Assembly: GCA_937900415.1 (NCBI GenBank)
Contig: CALCEY010000010.1
Location: 62,001 to 126,000 of the forward strand
Source: an uncultured Clostridia bacterium
Lineage (GTDB): Bacteria > Bacillota > Clostridia > Peptostreptococcales > Anaerovoracaceae
DNA: 64,000 nt
Reading direction: 5' to 3'
The translations under genes were made by a program, and so were the position numbers. The notes below the pieces were generated by a model. It made no database searches and was not told where the DNA came from. It saw only the letters and a list, made by a program, of their open reading frames with translations. Below are positions 1-7,262 of the stretch, piece by piece (the stretch's first letter is position 1; every line of letters starts with the position of its first letter).

Positions 1-1771
1 TGAACTGATCCGGCCAGCCAAAAGGAAGCACCTTCGCCCGGTATTCGGAAAGCGCGGCGGCCAGATGACAGCCCATTCCGCAAGAGACGGAATGATCCTC
101 TATAGTAATTATAAGCTCCGGTTTTTCGGAAATCGCTTCAAAAGGCGTTATATCCAGAGGCTTTACGCTCATAACGTCTACAAGTCCGGCGCTTATTCCT
201 GTTTCTTTCAGCATATTTGCCACTTTTAAGCCGCAGTCAAACATTTTTCCGCAGGCCCATATATCAACTTTTCCGGCAGGCAAAATGCGTTTGTTTTTTC
301 CGTCGAATACAGACGTAATATCTTTGTTGTAGCAGGTGTTGCCGCGGGGATACCTGATGGCTGCGGGGGCGTTTAACGTGAAGGCGTATTCCAGCATAGC
401 TTTAAGCTGATTTCCGTCCTTAGGCGTAAGCACTGTCATATTGGGCATGGACGAGAGATATGACAGATCGAACATGCCGTTGTGAGTTTCACCGTCCGCG
501 CCTACGCAGCCGGCTCTGTCGATGGCGAAAACTACAGGAAGGTTTTGCATACATACGTCCTGCATCATCTGATCAAAGCCACGTTGCAGAAATGACGAGT
601 ATATGGCTACAAGCGGCTTCATTCCCTCCTTTGCCATTCCCGCAGCAAAAGTGACCGCATGCTCCTCCGCGATTCCCACATCGAAGAATCTGTCGGGAAA
701 GTTCTTTGTAAATTCACCCAAGCCGGTGGCTTCTCCCATAGCTGCGGTTACGGCGGTTACGGTTGGATCTTTTCGCGCCGCTTCAACGGCGAATTGTCCT
801 AAAAGCGCAGAATAGGACTGCCCTTCGCTTTTCTCAAGAAGAACTCCCGTCGTGGTGTCAAACGGCCCTATTCCATGAAATCTGCCGGGGTCCTTTTCGG
901 CGTTTTTATATCCCTTGCCCTTTTTCGTTATGGCGTGGATTATGACCGGCTCGTTGAGACTTTTTGCCTTGCCCATGACGTTTATAAGGTCTGTTATATT
1001 ATGTCCATCTACAGGGCCAAAGTATGTAAAGCCCAGTTCCTCAAAGAGTACGCCGCCGTAATCCATTATTGTATATTTTATGTCGTTTTTTATGTCGGCC
1101 AGGCCGGAAGCTAAAGAGCCTCCGAAGTTGGATCCGGAGCTGAGATGACGCTTTACGAATTTTTTCAGTCCCAAATACCCTTTGGAGGTTCTCAGGTTGC
1201 CCAGATGCTTGGAAATTCCTCCTGTATTGGGAGCGATGGACATCCCGTTATCATTCAGAATGACTATGACCTTTGATTTCATCTCTCCGATATTGTTCAG
1301 CCCCTCATAAGCTTCGCCTCCGGTCAGGGAACCGTCGCCTATCACGGCTATGACCTCATTTTTTTCTCCTTTAATGTCTCTGGCGGCAGCCATCCCCGCA
1401 GCTGCTGAAATCGATACGCTGCTGTGTCCCGTATCGAAGCAGTCATGCGGGCTTTCATTGCTCTTAGGAAATCCGCTCAGCCCGTCCAGCCTTCTTAAGG
1501 TATCGAACCTGCCGGCTCTTCCGGTAAGTATTTTATGTACGTATGCCTGATGGCCTACATCCCAGATTATTTTATCCTCCGGCGTGTTGAAAACCTTGTG
1601 AAGAGCTAAGGTTATTTCAACTATTCCCAGATTTGATGCCAGATGACCGCCTGTAGCAGAAACGTTTTCTATGAGAAAATCTCTTATGGAATAAGATAAA
1701 AGCTCAAGCTGCTTTACGGACATATCCTTTAAGGCTTCGGGAAATTTGTAATCTGTAATATTTGAACTCAT
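1..1771 (-). CDS. dxs: 1-deoxy-D-xylulose-5-phosphate synthase, partial (C-terminus off the window)
   Basis: This enzyme condenses pyruvate and glyceraldehyde 3-phosphate with thiamine diphosphate, the first step of the MEP isoprenoid pathway in the cytosol. The ATG is at 1769-1771 and 590 codons are present; family members are about 620 residues, so roughly the last 30 are missing beyond base 1. Visible motifs are the TPP-binding GDG near residue 145 (context IGDGSLTGGEA), YFGPVDGHN near residue 250, and the transketolase pyrimidine-domain signature DRAGCVGADGETHNG near residue 417. It follows ispA in the same direction with about 100 bases between, so prenyl precursor synthesis and chain elongation are adjacent. 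The ribosome-binding region is unusual because a heptanucleotide tandem array lies just upstream of the start. Confidence 0.96.
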   Translation of the reverse strand, partial: MSSNITDYKFPEALKDMSVKQLELLSYSIRDFLIENVSATGGHLASNLGIVEITLALHKVFNTPEDKIIWDVGHQAYVHKILTGRAGRFDTLRRLDGLSGFPKSNESPHDCFDTGHSSVSISAAAGMAAARDIKGEKNEVIAVIGDGSLTGGEAYEGLNNIGEMKSKVIVILNDNGMSIAPNTGGISKHLGNLRTSKGYLGLKKFVKRHLSSGSNFGGSLASGLADIKNDIKYTIMDYGGVLFEELGFTYFGPVDGHNITDLINVMGKAKSLNEPVIIHAITKKGKGYKNAEKDPGRFHGIGPFDTTTGVLLEKSEGQSYSALLGQFAVEAARKDPTVTAVTAAMGEATGLGEFTKNFPDRFFDVGIAEEHAVTFAAGMAKEGMKPLVAIYSSFLQRGFDQMMQDVCMQNLPVVFAIDRAGCVGADGETHNGMFDLSYLSSMPNMTVLTPKDGNQLKAMLEYAFTLNAPAAIRYPRGNTCYNKDITSVFDGKNKRILPAGKVDIWACGKMFDCGLKVANMLKETGISAGLVDVMSVKPLDITPFEAISEKPELIITIEDHSVSCGMGCHLAAALSEYRAKVLPFGWPDQF

Positions 1772-1784
1772 ACTGTTTTGCCTT

Positions 1785-1819
1785 CAATCTTCAATCTTCA
1801 ATATTTAATATTTAATATT
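1785..1819. repeat. Tandem heptanucleotide array upstream of dxs
   Basis: Five consecutive 7-base units lie between ispA and dxs. On the plus strand they read caatctt twice, caatatt once, and taatatt twice. The array ends 13 bases before the dxs start codon, so it forms the dxs leader just ahead of the ribosome-binding site. It is imperfect: the units differ at one or two positions. No function is shown; copy-number change would alter the leader length. Confidence 0.75.
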
Positions 1820-1869
1820 CATGCATAATACTTAATATCAAGTCTTAGGCTAAGCATCGTTTTTTAATT

Positions 1870-2763
1870 CTAATGCTTTCTTTCAGCCAGCCGGAGAACC
1901 AGTTCTCTGAAAAATTCGGCGTTGTCGTAGTAGTCCGCGATGGCCTCTACGGCGCTGTCGGTCAGCTCTTTAAGTCTTTTCTTGGCATTGTCAAGTCCAC
2001 TTAAAGAAGTATAGGTATTTTTATGCTTTTTCTCATCAGAGCCTGTTTTTTTACCCAGTTCCTCTGCGTTTCCGATAACGTCAAGAATATCGTCTGCTAT
2101 CTGATAAGCCAACCCCAGATTATCTGCGTATTTGCTCATGTCTGTTATCATCTTATCATCGTAATTACCCAGATAAAGTCCGGCCTTGATGGCTGCTTTA
2201 AACAGCGCGGCCGTTTTATTCAGGTGGATATATTCCAGCATTTCATTGGAGGCTATGGCGTTTTCCGCTTCTATATCGGAAACCTGGCCTGCCACCATTC
2301 CCCTGCATCCGGCGCCGCTTGCTATCTGATAGGCGGCGTTTACCCTCTTCGTTATCTTTTCGGGTGAATCGAAATACAGCATCATATCCTTGCTGATAAC
2401 TTCAAAGGCTGTAGTAAGCAGACCGTCTCCTGCCAATATCGCTATAGCGTCGCCGTAGACCTTGTGATTGGTAGGGATTCCTCTTCTCAGGTCGTCATTG
2501 TCCATGGCGGGAAGATCGTCGTGAATGAGGGAATAGGTATGAATATATTCAATTGCGCAGGCATAGGGAATAGCTTCTTTTATATTGCCGCCGGCAAATT
2601 CGCACGAAGCCAGCAAAAGCACGGGGCGAAGCCTTTTTCCTCCTGCCAGAAGGCTGTATTTCATGGATTCGTACAGAGAAAGGCTCTTGTTGTCTATATT
2701 AGGTATAAAATCCATCAAATGAGCGTCGACTATTTCCTTATATTCTTCGTAGCTTCTGTCCAT
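1870..2763 (-). CDS. ispA: Farnesyl/geranyl diphosphate synthase (polyprenyl synthetase)
   Basis: This 297-residue protein is a trans-isoprenyl diphosphate synthase that adds isopentenyl diphosphate to an allylic diphosphate to make C15 (or C20) precursors for quinones and undecaprenyl carriers. The first aspartate-rich motif DDLPAMDND is at residues 82-90 and the second, DDILD, at 224-228; GGKRLRP at 41-47 is the conserved substrate-binding segment. Length is normal for IspA. The gene starts 3 bases after the xseB stop and precedes dxs, the same xseA-xseB-ispA-dxs order as in Bacillus. Product chain length cannot be fixed from sequence alone. Confidence 0.95.
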   Translation of the reverse strand: MDRSYEEYKEIVDAHLMDFIPNIDNKSLSLYESMKYSLLAGGKRLRPVLLLASCEFAGGNIKEAIPYACAIEYIHTYSLIHDDLPAMDNDDLRRGIPTNHKVYGDAIAILAGDGLLTTAFEVISKDMMLYFDSPEKITKRVNAAYQIASGAGCRGMVAGQVSDIEAENAIASNEMLEYIHLNKTAALFKAAIKAGLYLGNYDDKMITDMSKYADNLGLAYQIADDILDVIGNAEELGKKTGSDEKKHKNTYTSLSGLDNAKKRLKELTDSAVEAIADYYDNAEFFRELVLRLAERKH

Positions 2764-2766
2764 AGC

Positions 2767-2952
2767 TTAGTCCTCCGATTCCTGTCCGTATATTTCTATT
2801 TTTTGCTGTGCATTTTTAAGGATTTCGCTGCATCTGCGATAACATTCCATCCCCTCTTCGTAGCATTTTACAGCTTCTTCTAAGGTTGTGCCGTCTGCCT
2901 TTATCTTTTCCGACATTTCCTCCAGTTTTTTCATGGATTCTTCAAAAGTCAT
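2767..2952 (-). CDS. xseB: Exodeoxyribonuclease VII small subunit
   Basis: XseB is the small helical subunit that assembles in several copies on XseA to form exonuclease VII, which degrades single-stranded DNA to oligonucleotides. The protein is one amphipathic helical hairpin with the family pattern FEESMKKLEEM near the start and LEEAVKCYEEGM in the middle. I place the start at 2952 (61 residues) because GGTGAG lies five bases upstream. An alternative ATG at 2964 would add MVRK, but its Shine-Dalgarno site would abut the start codon. It lies between xseA (65-76 bases upstream) and ispA (3 bases downstream). Confidence 0.9.
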   Translation of the reverse strand: MTFEESMKKLEEMSEKIKADGTTLEEAVKCYEEGMECYRRCSEILKNAQQKIEIYGQESED

Positions 2953-3028
2953 TTTTCTCACCATTCCTTCGCTCTCATTTTAATCTGCCGCCCGCTAATG
3001 TAAAAAGCTGCTGCATGCTTTGCCAAGC

Positions 3029-4171
3029 TCAGCTTTGGCGTTTGATTGAAGAGGCCGTAACCTCTGCGCTTCCGTCCTTGAAAATTAGCTTGTATCGCTG
3101 TCCTTCTTCAATTCCGCAAAAAGACGATATGCATGAGCCGTCCGGGGCTTTTATTATAGAATATCCCTTTTCCAATATTCTTGCGGGATTATTTTCCGAC
3201 AGAGTTACCGCCGCTTTTTCTGCGGCATGTTTAAGGCTGTCTGTTTTCCTCGTCAGCGTGGCCTTCATATCGTCTGCACAGCTCTCCGCAAGAAGAGAAT
3301 AATAGCTGAGCTTGTTTTCAAGGCAAGAGAAAAGCTGCTGCTTAAGCTGTTCTATTCTGCTCTGCATGAGGCTGTCGTCGGGAACGGCGATTTCGGCCGC
3401 CGCTGTAGGCGTTTCAGCTCGCAGGTCGGCTGCGAAGTCGCATATGGAAAAATCTATTTCATGTCCGACCGCCGAGATTACAGGCACCGTGCAGCGATAG
3501 ACCGCCCTGGCGAGAACTTCTTCATTGAAAGCCCAAAGGTCCTCTGCAGAGCCTCCGCCCCTGCCTAATATCAGTACGTCCAAATCACTGAAATCATCGT
3601 TTATCATGTCGAGAGTGCGCGCCATATCATACGCTGCTCCGTCCCCCTGTACAATAACTGGAAAAACGATTATATCCGCCATTTTCGTTTTGGAGGTTAT
3701 TATCTTTATTATATCCTTTACTGCCGCGCCTGTTGCGGAGGTTACTATTCCTATCCTTTTGGGAAATTCAGGTATGCTTTTTTTATGAGCCGGGTCAAAG
3801 AGCCCTTCCTTGTTCAGCTTGTTTTTCACCATTTCAAAGGCAATAGACAGGTTTCCTTCTCCGGAAACCTCTGCCGACCGTATATGAAGCGTATAAGCGC
3901 CTCCCTTTTTATAAACGCTGATGTAACCGTGAACGGTTATTTCGAGGCCGTCAGTCAATTGACAGCCTATATTTCTTACATAGGAAGCAGGCAAAAAGCA
4001 ATTTACTTTGCTGCTTTCATCCACCATTGAAAAATATACATGTCCGGAGCTGTGATATTTTAAATTAGACACCTCTCCCTTTACCGATATATTGCCTAAA
4101 AGCGGATCAGTGGCGATGATTCTGCTTATATATTCGTTTAACTGTGAAACTGTCACCGGTTTTAATGCCAT
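3029..4171 (-). CDS. xseA: Exodeoxyribonuclease VII large subunit
   Basis: XseA is the catalytic subunit of exonuclease VII. The N-terminal OB-fold (about residues 1-100) contains the SVSQLNEYI-like start and GEVSNLKYHSSGHVYFS; the central nuclease domain carries IGIVTSATGAAVKDI and LGRGGGSAEDLWAFN. At 380 residues it is slightly shorter than most relatives (400-450), mainly in the C-terminal coiled-coil part. Its start overlaps the 3' end of the TsaD-like gene by 10 bases, and the GGAGG inside that gene's last codons serves as its ribosome-binding site, suggesting coupled translation. Confidence 0.95.
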   Translation of the reverse strand: MALKPVTVSQLNEYISRIIATDPLLGNISVKGEVSNLKYHSSGHVYFSMVDESSKVNCFLPASYVRNIGCQLTDGLEITVHGYISVYKKGGAYTLHIRSAEVSGEGNLSIAFEMVKNKLNKEGLFDPAHKKSIPEFPKRIGIVTSATGAAVKDIIKIITSKTKMADIIVFPVIVQGDGAAYDMARTLDMINDDFSDLDVLILGRGGGSAEDLWAFNEEVLARAVYRCTVPVISAVGHEIDFSICDFAADLRAETPTAAAEIAVPDDSLMQSRIEQLKQQLFSCLENKLSYYSLLAESCADDMKATLTRKTDSLKHAAEKAAVTLSENNPARILEKGYSIIKAPDGSCISSFCGIEEGQRYKLIFKDGSAEVTASSIKRQS

Positions 4172-5184
4172 ATCTCATTTCCTCCCAGCAGAGCTGTTCC
4201 GACGGCATTATCCTGTGAAAGCCCTGCCTCACCAAATACAAAGCTTACTTTTCCCGCCAAACGTTCTTCTATATGGTTTCTGATATATTCGCTTGAAGAA
4301 ACTCCTCCGGCGAATATGAATTTTTTAATATCGTATTTTTCTGCCAGCTGCATGGTCATTCCCTCAACGGAATCGGCGATGCAGCACAGCAGCTCGCGGG
4401 CAACGTCCTTCTTGATTTGCATTTCATCCGCTTTGTTATGATTTTTTAAGGATTCGAGCAAGCGCTGTCCCTGAGTCTCTATGCCGGAAAGGTTGACGAA
4501 ACCGTCCTTTACTTTTATGGGGGTGAATAATCTGCGGCCACTATACGGTCCTGTTTTCATTTCACAGCCGCCGGAGAAGCAAGCGACGGCAAGCTCGTCC
4601 ATCTCTTTTCCGCAGGGAAAGTTAAAACCCATAGCAACTCCTATTCGGTCAAGCACCTGTCCGTATGATATGTCTTTAGAGCCTCCCACAATGCGAAAGA
4701 AACCTCTTTCCTTATCAATAGCCAGAGCCTCGGTGGTTCCTCCGCTGAAATGAAAGCATATGAAAGAAGTCTCTTCTTTCATTTCGGAATAATATTTTAC
4801 AGCTTCAACATGGCCCTCCTGATGGGAAAACCTATATATTGGAACTGCTAAAGAAGCGCTTAAAATTTCTGCTGCGGATACTCCGGCATTGAATACAGGC
4901 ATATATGAGCCCGCCTCAGGCCTCGGTCTGTCCGAAACGGCTATACAGCCTATGTTTTCTCTTATCTCTCTGTCAGAGAGCGCAGACGCAATAGCCCCGG
5001 GAAGCTTGTTTACGTGCTGAAACAAGGCTTCCGATTGTCTCAGGCCTCTCTCTCCTTTTTTTACCTCAAGAAATTCCTGTCTGCTGAACAGTATTTCGCC
5101 GCCTTCTGCTACGACTGCTACGGAAGTCTTATAATTGCTTGTATCGACACCTAAAGAAAGCTTTGTCTTTTTCATCACTGTCAT
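4162..5184 (-). CDS. TsaD/Kae1-family protein (M22 glycoprotease-like paralogue)
   Basis: This 340-residue protein belongs to the ASKHA-fold Kae1/TsaD family, whose best-known member transfers threonylcarbamoyl to tRNA A37. Visible are the N-terminal phosphate-loop-like LGVDTSNYKTSVAVV, the metal-binding HQEGH at residues 121-125, FHFSGGTTEAL, and a late FAGGVSSSEYIRN. It differs from canonical TsaD, where the corresponding segments read closer to GIETSCDETA and VSGGHT, so I regard it as the Clostridia-type paralogue rather than TsaD itself. It occupies the place where Bacillus has folD, between nusB and xseA. The start may be ATG at 5184 or the ATG three codons later; both are near AAGGG. 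Its substrate is unknown. Confidence 0.85.
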   Translation of the reverse strand: MTVMKKTKLSLGVDTSNYKTSVAVVAEGGEILFSRQEFLEVKKGERGLRQSEALFQHVNKLPGAIASALSDREIRENIGCIAVSDRPRPEAGSYMPVFNAGVSAAEILSASLAVPIYRFSHQEGHVEAVKYYSEMKEETSFICFHFSGGTTEALAIDKERGFFRIVGGSKDISYGQVLDRIGVAMGFNFPCGKEMDELAVACFSGGCEMKTGPYSGRRLFTPIKVKDGFVNLSGIETQGQRLLESLKNHNKADEMQIKKDVARELLCCIADSVEGMTMQLAEKYDIKKFIFAGGVSSSEYIRNHIEERLAGKVSFVFGEAGLSQDNAVGTALLGGNEIWH

Positions 5185-5190
5185 TAGCCC

Positions 5191-5577
5191 TTATCCCACG
5201 TTCTTGAGAACGGCGTTTACAAAGCCGGCTGATTTATCGTCTCCGTACGTTTTGGCCAGTTCCACCGCCTCGTTGATTGATACGGACTTAGGTATCCGCG
5301 TGTCGTAAAGGATTTCTGCAACTGCAAGCCGCAAAATTGCCAAATCTGCCTTTGCCATTCTGGGAACCGTCCAGCCTGAACTGTTCTTGCCGATAACATC
5401 ATCTATTTCATCTAAATTTTTACATACTGAATTTATGATTGACGTTATATATTCCATTTGATTTCCCGGCTTTTTATCGGAAATAAAATCGGAAAGTTCC
5501 TCAGTTATAAAATTATTCTGCGCTTCCATCTGAAAAACATACTGCATTGCTAAAATTCTTGCTTCTCTTCTGTTCAT
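5191..5577 (-). CDS. nusB: Transcription antitermination protein NusB
   Basis: NusB (128 residues, normal length) binds BoxA RNA together with S10/NusE to suppress termination in rRNA operons. The all-helical fold is recognisable from the start NRREARILAMQYVFQME and the C-terminal PKSVSINEAVELAKTYGDDKSAGFVNAVL, the most conserved region of the family. Its ATG overlaps the stop of the Asp23 gene in an ATGA arrangement, indicating translational coupling. The order asp23-nusB is the same as yqhY-nusB in Bacillus. Confidence 0.97.
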   Translation of the reverse strand: MNRREARILAMQYVFQMEAQNNFITEELSDFISDKKPGNQMEYITSIINSVCKNLDEIDDVIGKNSSGWTVPRMAKADLAILRLAVAEILYDTRIPKSVSINEAVELAKTYGDDKSAGFVNAVLKNVG

Positions 5578-5936
5578 TGATACTCCTGAAATCTATTCGG
5601 CAGCGATACTCCCTGAACGTGAATATTCACCGCGTTTAATATGTGCTCTGTGACCTCGCTGACGCTTTTTTTGACTTCGTTTTGTATATCCCATGCCAGC
5701 TGAGGTATTTTAACGCCGTAGTCGGCTATAAGAAAAATATCTATCGAGATAAGCTCCTTGTCTTTTGAAAGCTTTATTCCGTTGTAAGGCACGTCCTTGC
5801 CTGCGATTTTTTTAGCGATATTGTCGGCAAAGCTGTCGCACAGGCGATTGACGCCGGGAACGCTTAAAGCTGCTCGCATGGCCGTCATACATATTATTTC
5901 TTCTGAAATTTTGTTCAGCGTCTGTTTGTCTGACAT
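5574..5936 (-). CDS. Asp23/Gls24 family envelope protein (YqhY-like)
   Basis: This 120-residue protein belongs to the Asp23/Gls24 (DUF322) family, related to Bacillus YqhY, which is associated with the membrane envelope and lipid synthesis. I choose the ATG at 5936 because GAGGTGAACAAG directly precedes it; a longer frame to 5972 lacks a ribosome-binding site and would run through the promoter. The family core is visible as GVKIPQLAWDIQNEVKKSV followed by VNIHVQGVSL. In Bacillus the gene follows accBC; here acc genes are absent and it is the first gene of its own transcription unit with nusB. The exact function is unknown. Confidence 0.9.
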   Translation of the reverse strand: MSDKQTLNKISEEIICMTAMRAALSVPGVNRLCDSFADNIAKKIAGKDVPYNGIKLSKDKELISIDIFLIADYGVKIPQLAWDIQNEVKKSVSEVTEHILNAVNIHVQGVSLPNRFQEYQ

Positions 5937-5954
5937 CTTGTTCACCTCGCTAAA

Positions 5955-5983
5955 ATTATAACAGAAATGCATGTTTTATTCAA
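5955..5983 (-). promoter_or_regulatory. SigA-type promoter for the asp23-nusB-xseAB-ispA-dxs unit
   Basis: On the minus strand TTGAAT and TATAAT are separated by exactly 17 bases, and TG two bases before the -10 gives an extended -10. The predicted start gives a leader of only about 12-15 bases before the asp23 ribosome-binding site. It sits just downstream of the spoIIIA terminator, which separates vegetative from sporulation transcription. Confidence 0.85.
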
Positions 5984-6004
5984 TGGTATTTGCGTTTTAT
6001 CCGT

Positions 6005-6053
6005 CATACAATAAAACACCTCTCACTTTGCCTGTTAAGGTAAAAGTAAGAGG
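6005..6053 (-). terminator. Rho-independent terminator of the spoIIIA operon
   Basis: A hairpin with arms CCTCT/AGAGG, ACTTT/AAAGT and CCT/AGG spans 6019-6053, and on the minus strand it is followed by GTGTTTTATTG. It lies 10 bases beyond the spoIIIAH stop. Confidence 0.8.
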
Positions 6054-6062
6054 AATTATGCT

Positions 6063-6611
6063 TTAATATTTACTTTGAATTACGATTTTATCTGCAGATT
6101 CTCCTGTTTCACGCATGACTATGTCGCATATCTTAGCAACCGTGCTTGTGTCAAGGTCCTGCTGATCTACAGTTACGCTTATGCTGCTTTCTGTAATCAA
6201 TACGAAAGAATCGGGAAGATTTTTCTGCTCTATTATACTTTCGATGGCCAGTTCAGTTTCCATATAGCCTAAAATTCTCTGTTTTTCTTCGGAAGCATTT
6301 TTCTTTTCATTATCGTTTTTGCTGTCGTTGATTGTCGAATCAAGCGTTGAAATCAGCTTGTTGCGTTCAAGTTCCATCTGCGCTCTCATTTCGTCGAAAT
6401 CGCCGCTTGCGGCGCTTGCTTCGGAATTTTCTTCTTCAACAGTCAGGCTATCCACTAAAACCTCTCCGTCATGAGCCGGAACCTCCTCCTTTTTATCTAA
6501 TCCCGACGTTACGATAATACCTGTACCGAATACGACTACCAAGCCTAAAACGGCTACTCTCTTGCTCTTATACAAGACGTCCTTATAGCTGAACTTCTTT
6601 TTCAAAGTCAC
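6063..6611 (-). CDS. spoIIIAH: Stage III sporulation protein AH
   Basis: SpoIIIAH is the mother-cell protein that spans the intermembrane space and binds forespore SpoIIQ, forming part of the feeding-tube channel that keeps SigG active after engulfment. This 182-residue protein has a basic N-terminus, one membrane helix at about residues 17-35 (VAVLGLVVVFGTGIIVTSG), a charged linker, and a C-terminal YscJ/FliF-like ring-building domain ending DKIVIQSK. The start overlaps the spoIIIAG stop by four bases (ATGA). It is the last gene of the operon and is followed by a terminator. Length is close to typical clostridial homologues and shorter than the Bacillus protein. Confidence 0.93.
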   Translation of the reverse strand: MTLKKKFSYKDVLYKSKRVAVLGLVVVFGTGIIVTSGLDKKEEVPAHDGEVLVDSLTVEEENSEASAASGDFDEMRAQMELERNKLISTLDSTINDSKNDNEKKNASEEKQRILGYMETELAIESIIEQKNLPDSFVLITESSISVTVDQQDLDTSTVAKICDIVMRETGESADKIVIQSKY

Positions 6612-6970
6612 TCCTCCTGTTCTTTTTCAAAAACTATTACATTTGAAACCGGAATATCGAACAAGGTTGAAACTCCCTGCGTAAGGTTATTGGCAATTAC
6701 GGGATTAGAACCGCCTTCTGCTATGACTATAACGCCGGATACATTTTCATCGGAGTCATATTTTACCATGACCTCCACATCTCCTACGCCTTTGATACCG
6801 GAAAGCACGCTGCACAGTTGCTCTTCAGAACCTCCGTCAAGGTCGGTTATCTGTTTCCGCCCGTCAGACGAACCTGTGAATATGCTTAAAGCCAGTATTC
6901 CAACGGAAGCTATCAGAAGGACTGTTATAAGCTTTATGAAGTTTTCCTTGCCTGCAATTTTTTCAAACAT
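6608..6970 (-). CDS. spoIIIAG: Stage III sporulation protein AG (short form)
   Basis: SpoIIIAG forms a large ring in the mother-cell outer forespore membrane as part of the SpoIIIA-SpoIIQ complex. This copy is 120 residues, against about 229 in Bacillus subtilis. It keeps a single membrane helix near residues 12-32 (LITVLLIASVGILALSIF) and the ring-building fold with GIKGVGDVEVMVKYDSDENVSG, but the linker and the insertion between ring strands are minimal. AATAGGAGTGAG gives a good ribosome-binding site. About 120 bases separate it from the preceding spoIIIAF stop, unusual for this compact operon. Confidence 0.9.
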   Translation of the reverse strand: MFEKIAGKENFIKLITVLLIASVGILALSIFTGSSDGRKQITDLDGGSEEQLCSVLSGIKGVGDVEVMVKYDSDENVSGVIVIAEGGSNPVIANNLTQGVSTLFDIPVSNVIVFEKEQEE

Positions 6971-6980
6971 AATCTCACTC

Positions 6981-7091
6981 CTATTTATATGAAAACCTTC
7001 GAAGATTATTACTGTTATTGATAATTATCAATCGCTTAAGTAAGGCGGCTTTTCTTTTCTCTTTTTTACTTTTACCTCTTTTTTCTTTCAC
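6981..7091 (-). other. In-frame Lys/Arg-rich continuation after the spoIIIAF stop (possible decayed 3' end)
   Basis: Directly after the spoIIIAF TAA (7092-7094) the same frame continues with GTG and 35 further codons to a TAG at 6981-6983. The conceptual peptide begins VKEKRGKSKKEKRKAA and is strongly basic. There is no ribosome-binding site in front of the GTG, so independent translation is unlikely. It may be a remnant of the normally longer SpoIIIAF C-terminal domain or chance sequence. Confidence 0.35.
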
Positions 7092-7262
7092 TTATGCGAT
7101 GAGACCGCCTATGGGATTAAGGATGACAGCCAGTATTATAAGAGAAAATATAAACTTCAAGTATTTAGTCATATTTGAATCCGGTATAAGTATTCGGAAA
7201 AAAGCAAGGGAAATTATTATAAAAAATACTTCTTTAATCCATGTAAATAAATTTTCCATCAT
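7092..7262 (-). CDS. spoIIIAF: Stage III sporulation protein AF, strongly shortened
   Basis: SpoIIIAF is a membrane component of the SpoIIIA-SpoIIQ channel, normally about 200 residues with two membrane helices and a C-terminal soluble ring-building domain. Here only 55-56 residues are encoded: ENLFTWIKEVFFIIISLAFF, a short turn with LIPDSNMTKYLKF, and a second helix ending ILNPIGGLIA. These match the membrane part of Bacillus SpoIIIAF, including the conserved ML(I)P-S-MxKY-like loop, but the soluble domain is absent. AGGAGG precedes two adjacent ATGs at 7262 and 7259; either may be used. It overlaps the spoIIIAE stop. The frame then ends in TAA, followed by a basic in-frame stretch. Confidence 0.85.
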   Translation of the reverse strand: MMENLFTWIKEVFFIIISLAFFRILIPDSNMTKYLKFIFSLIILAVILNPIGGLIA

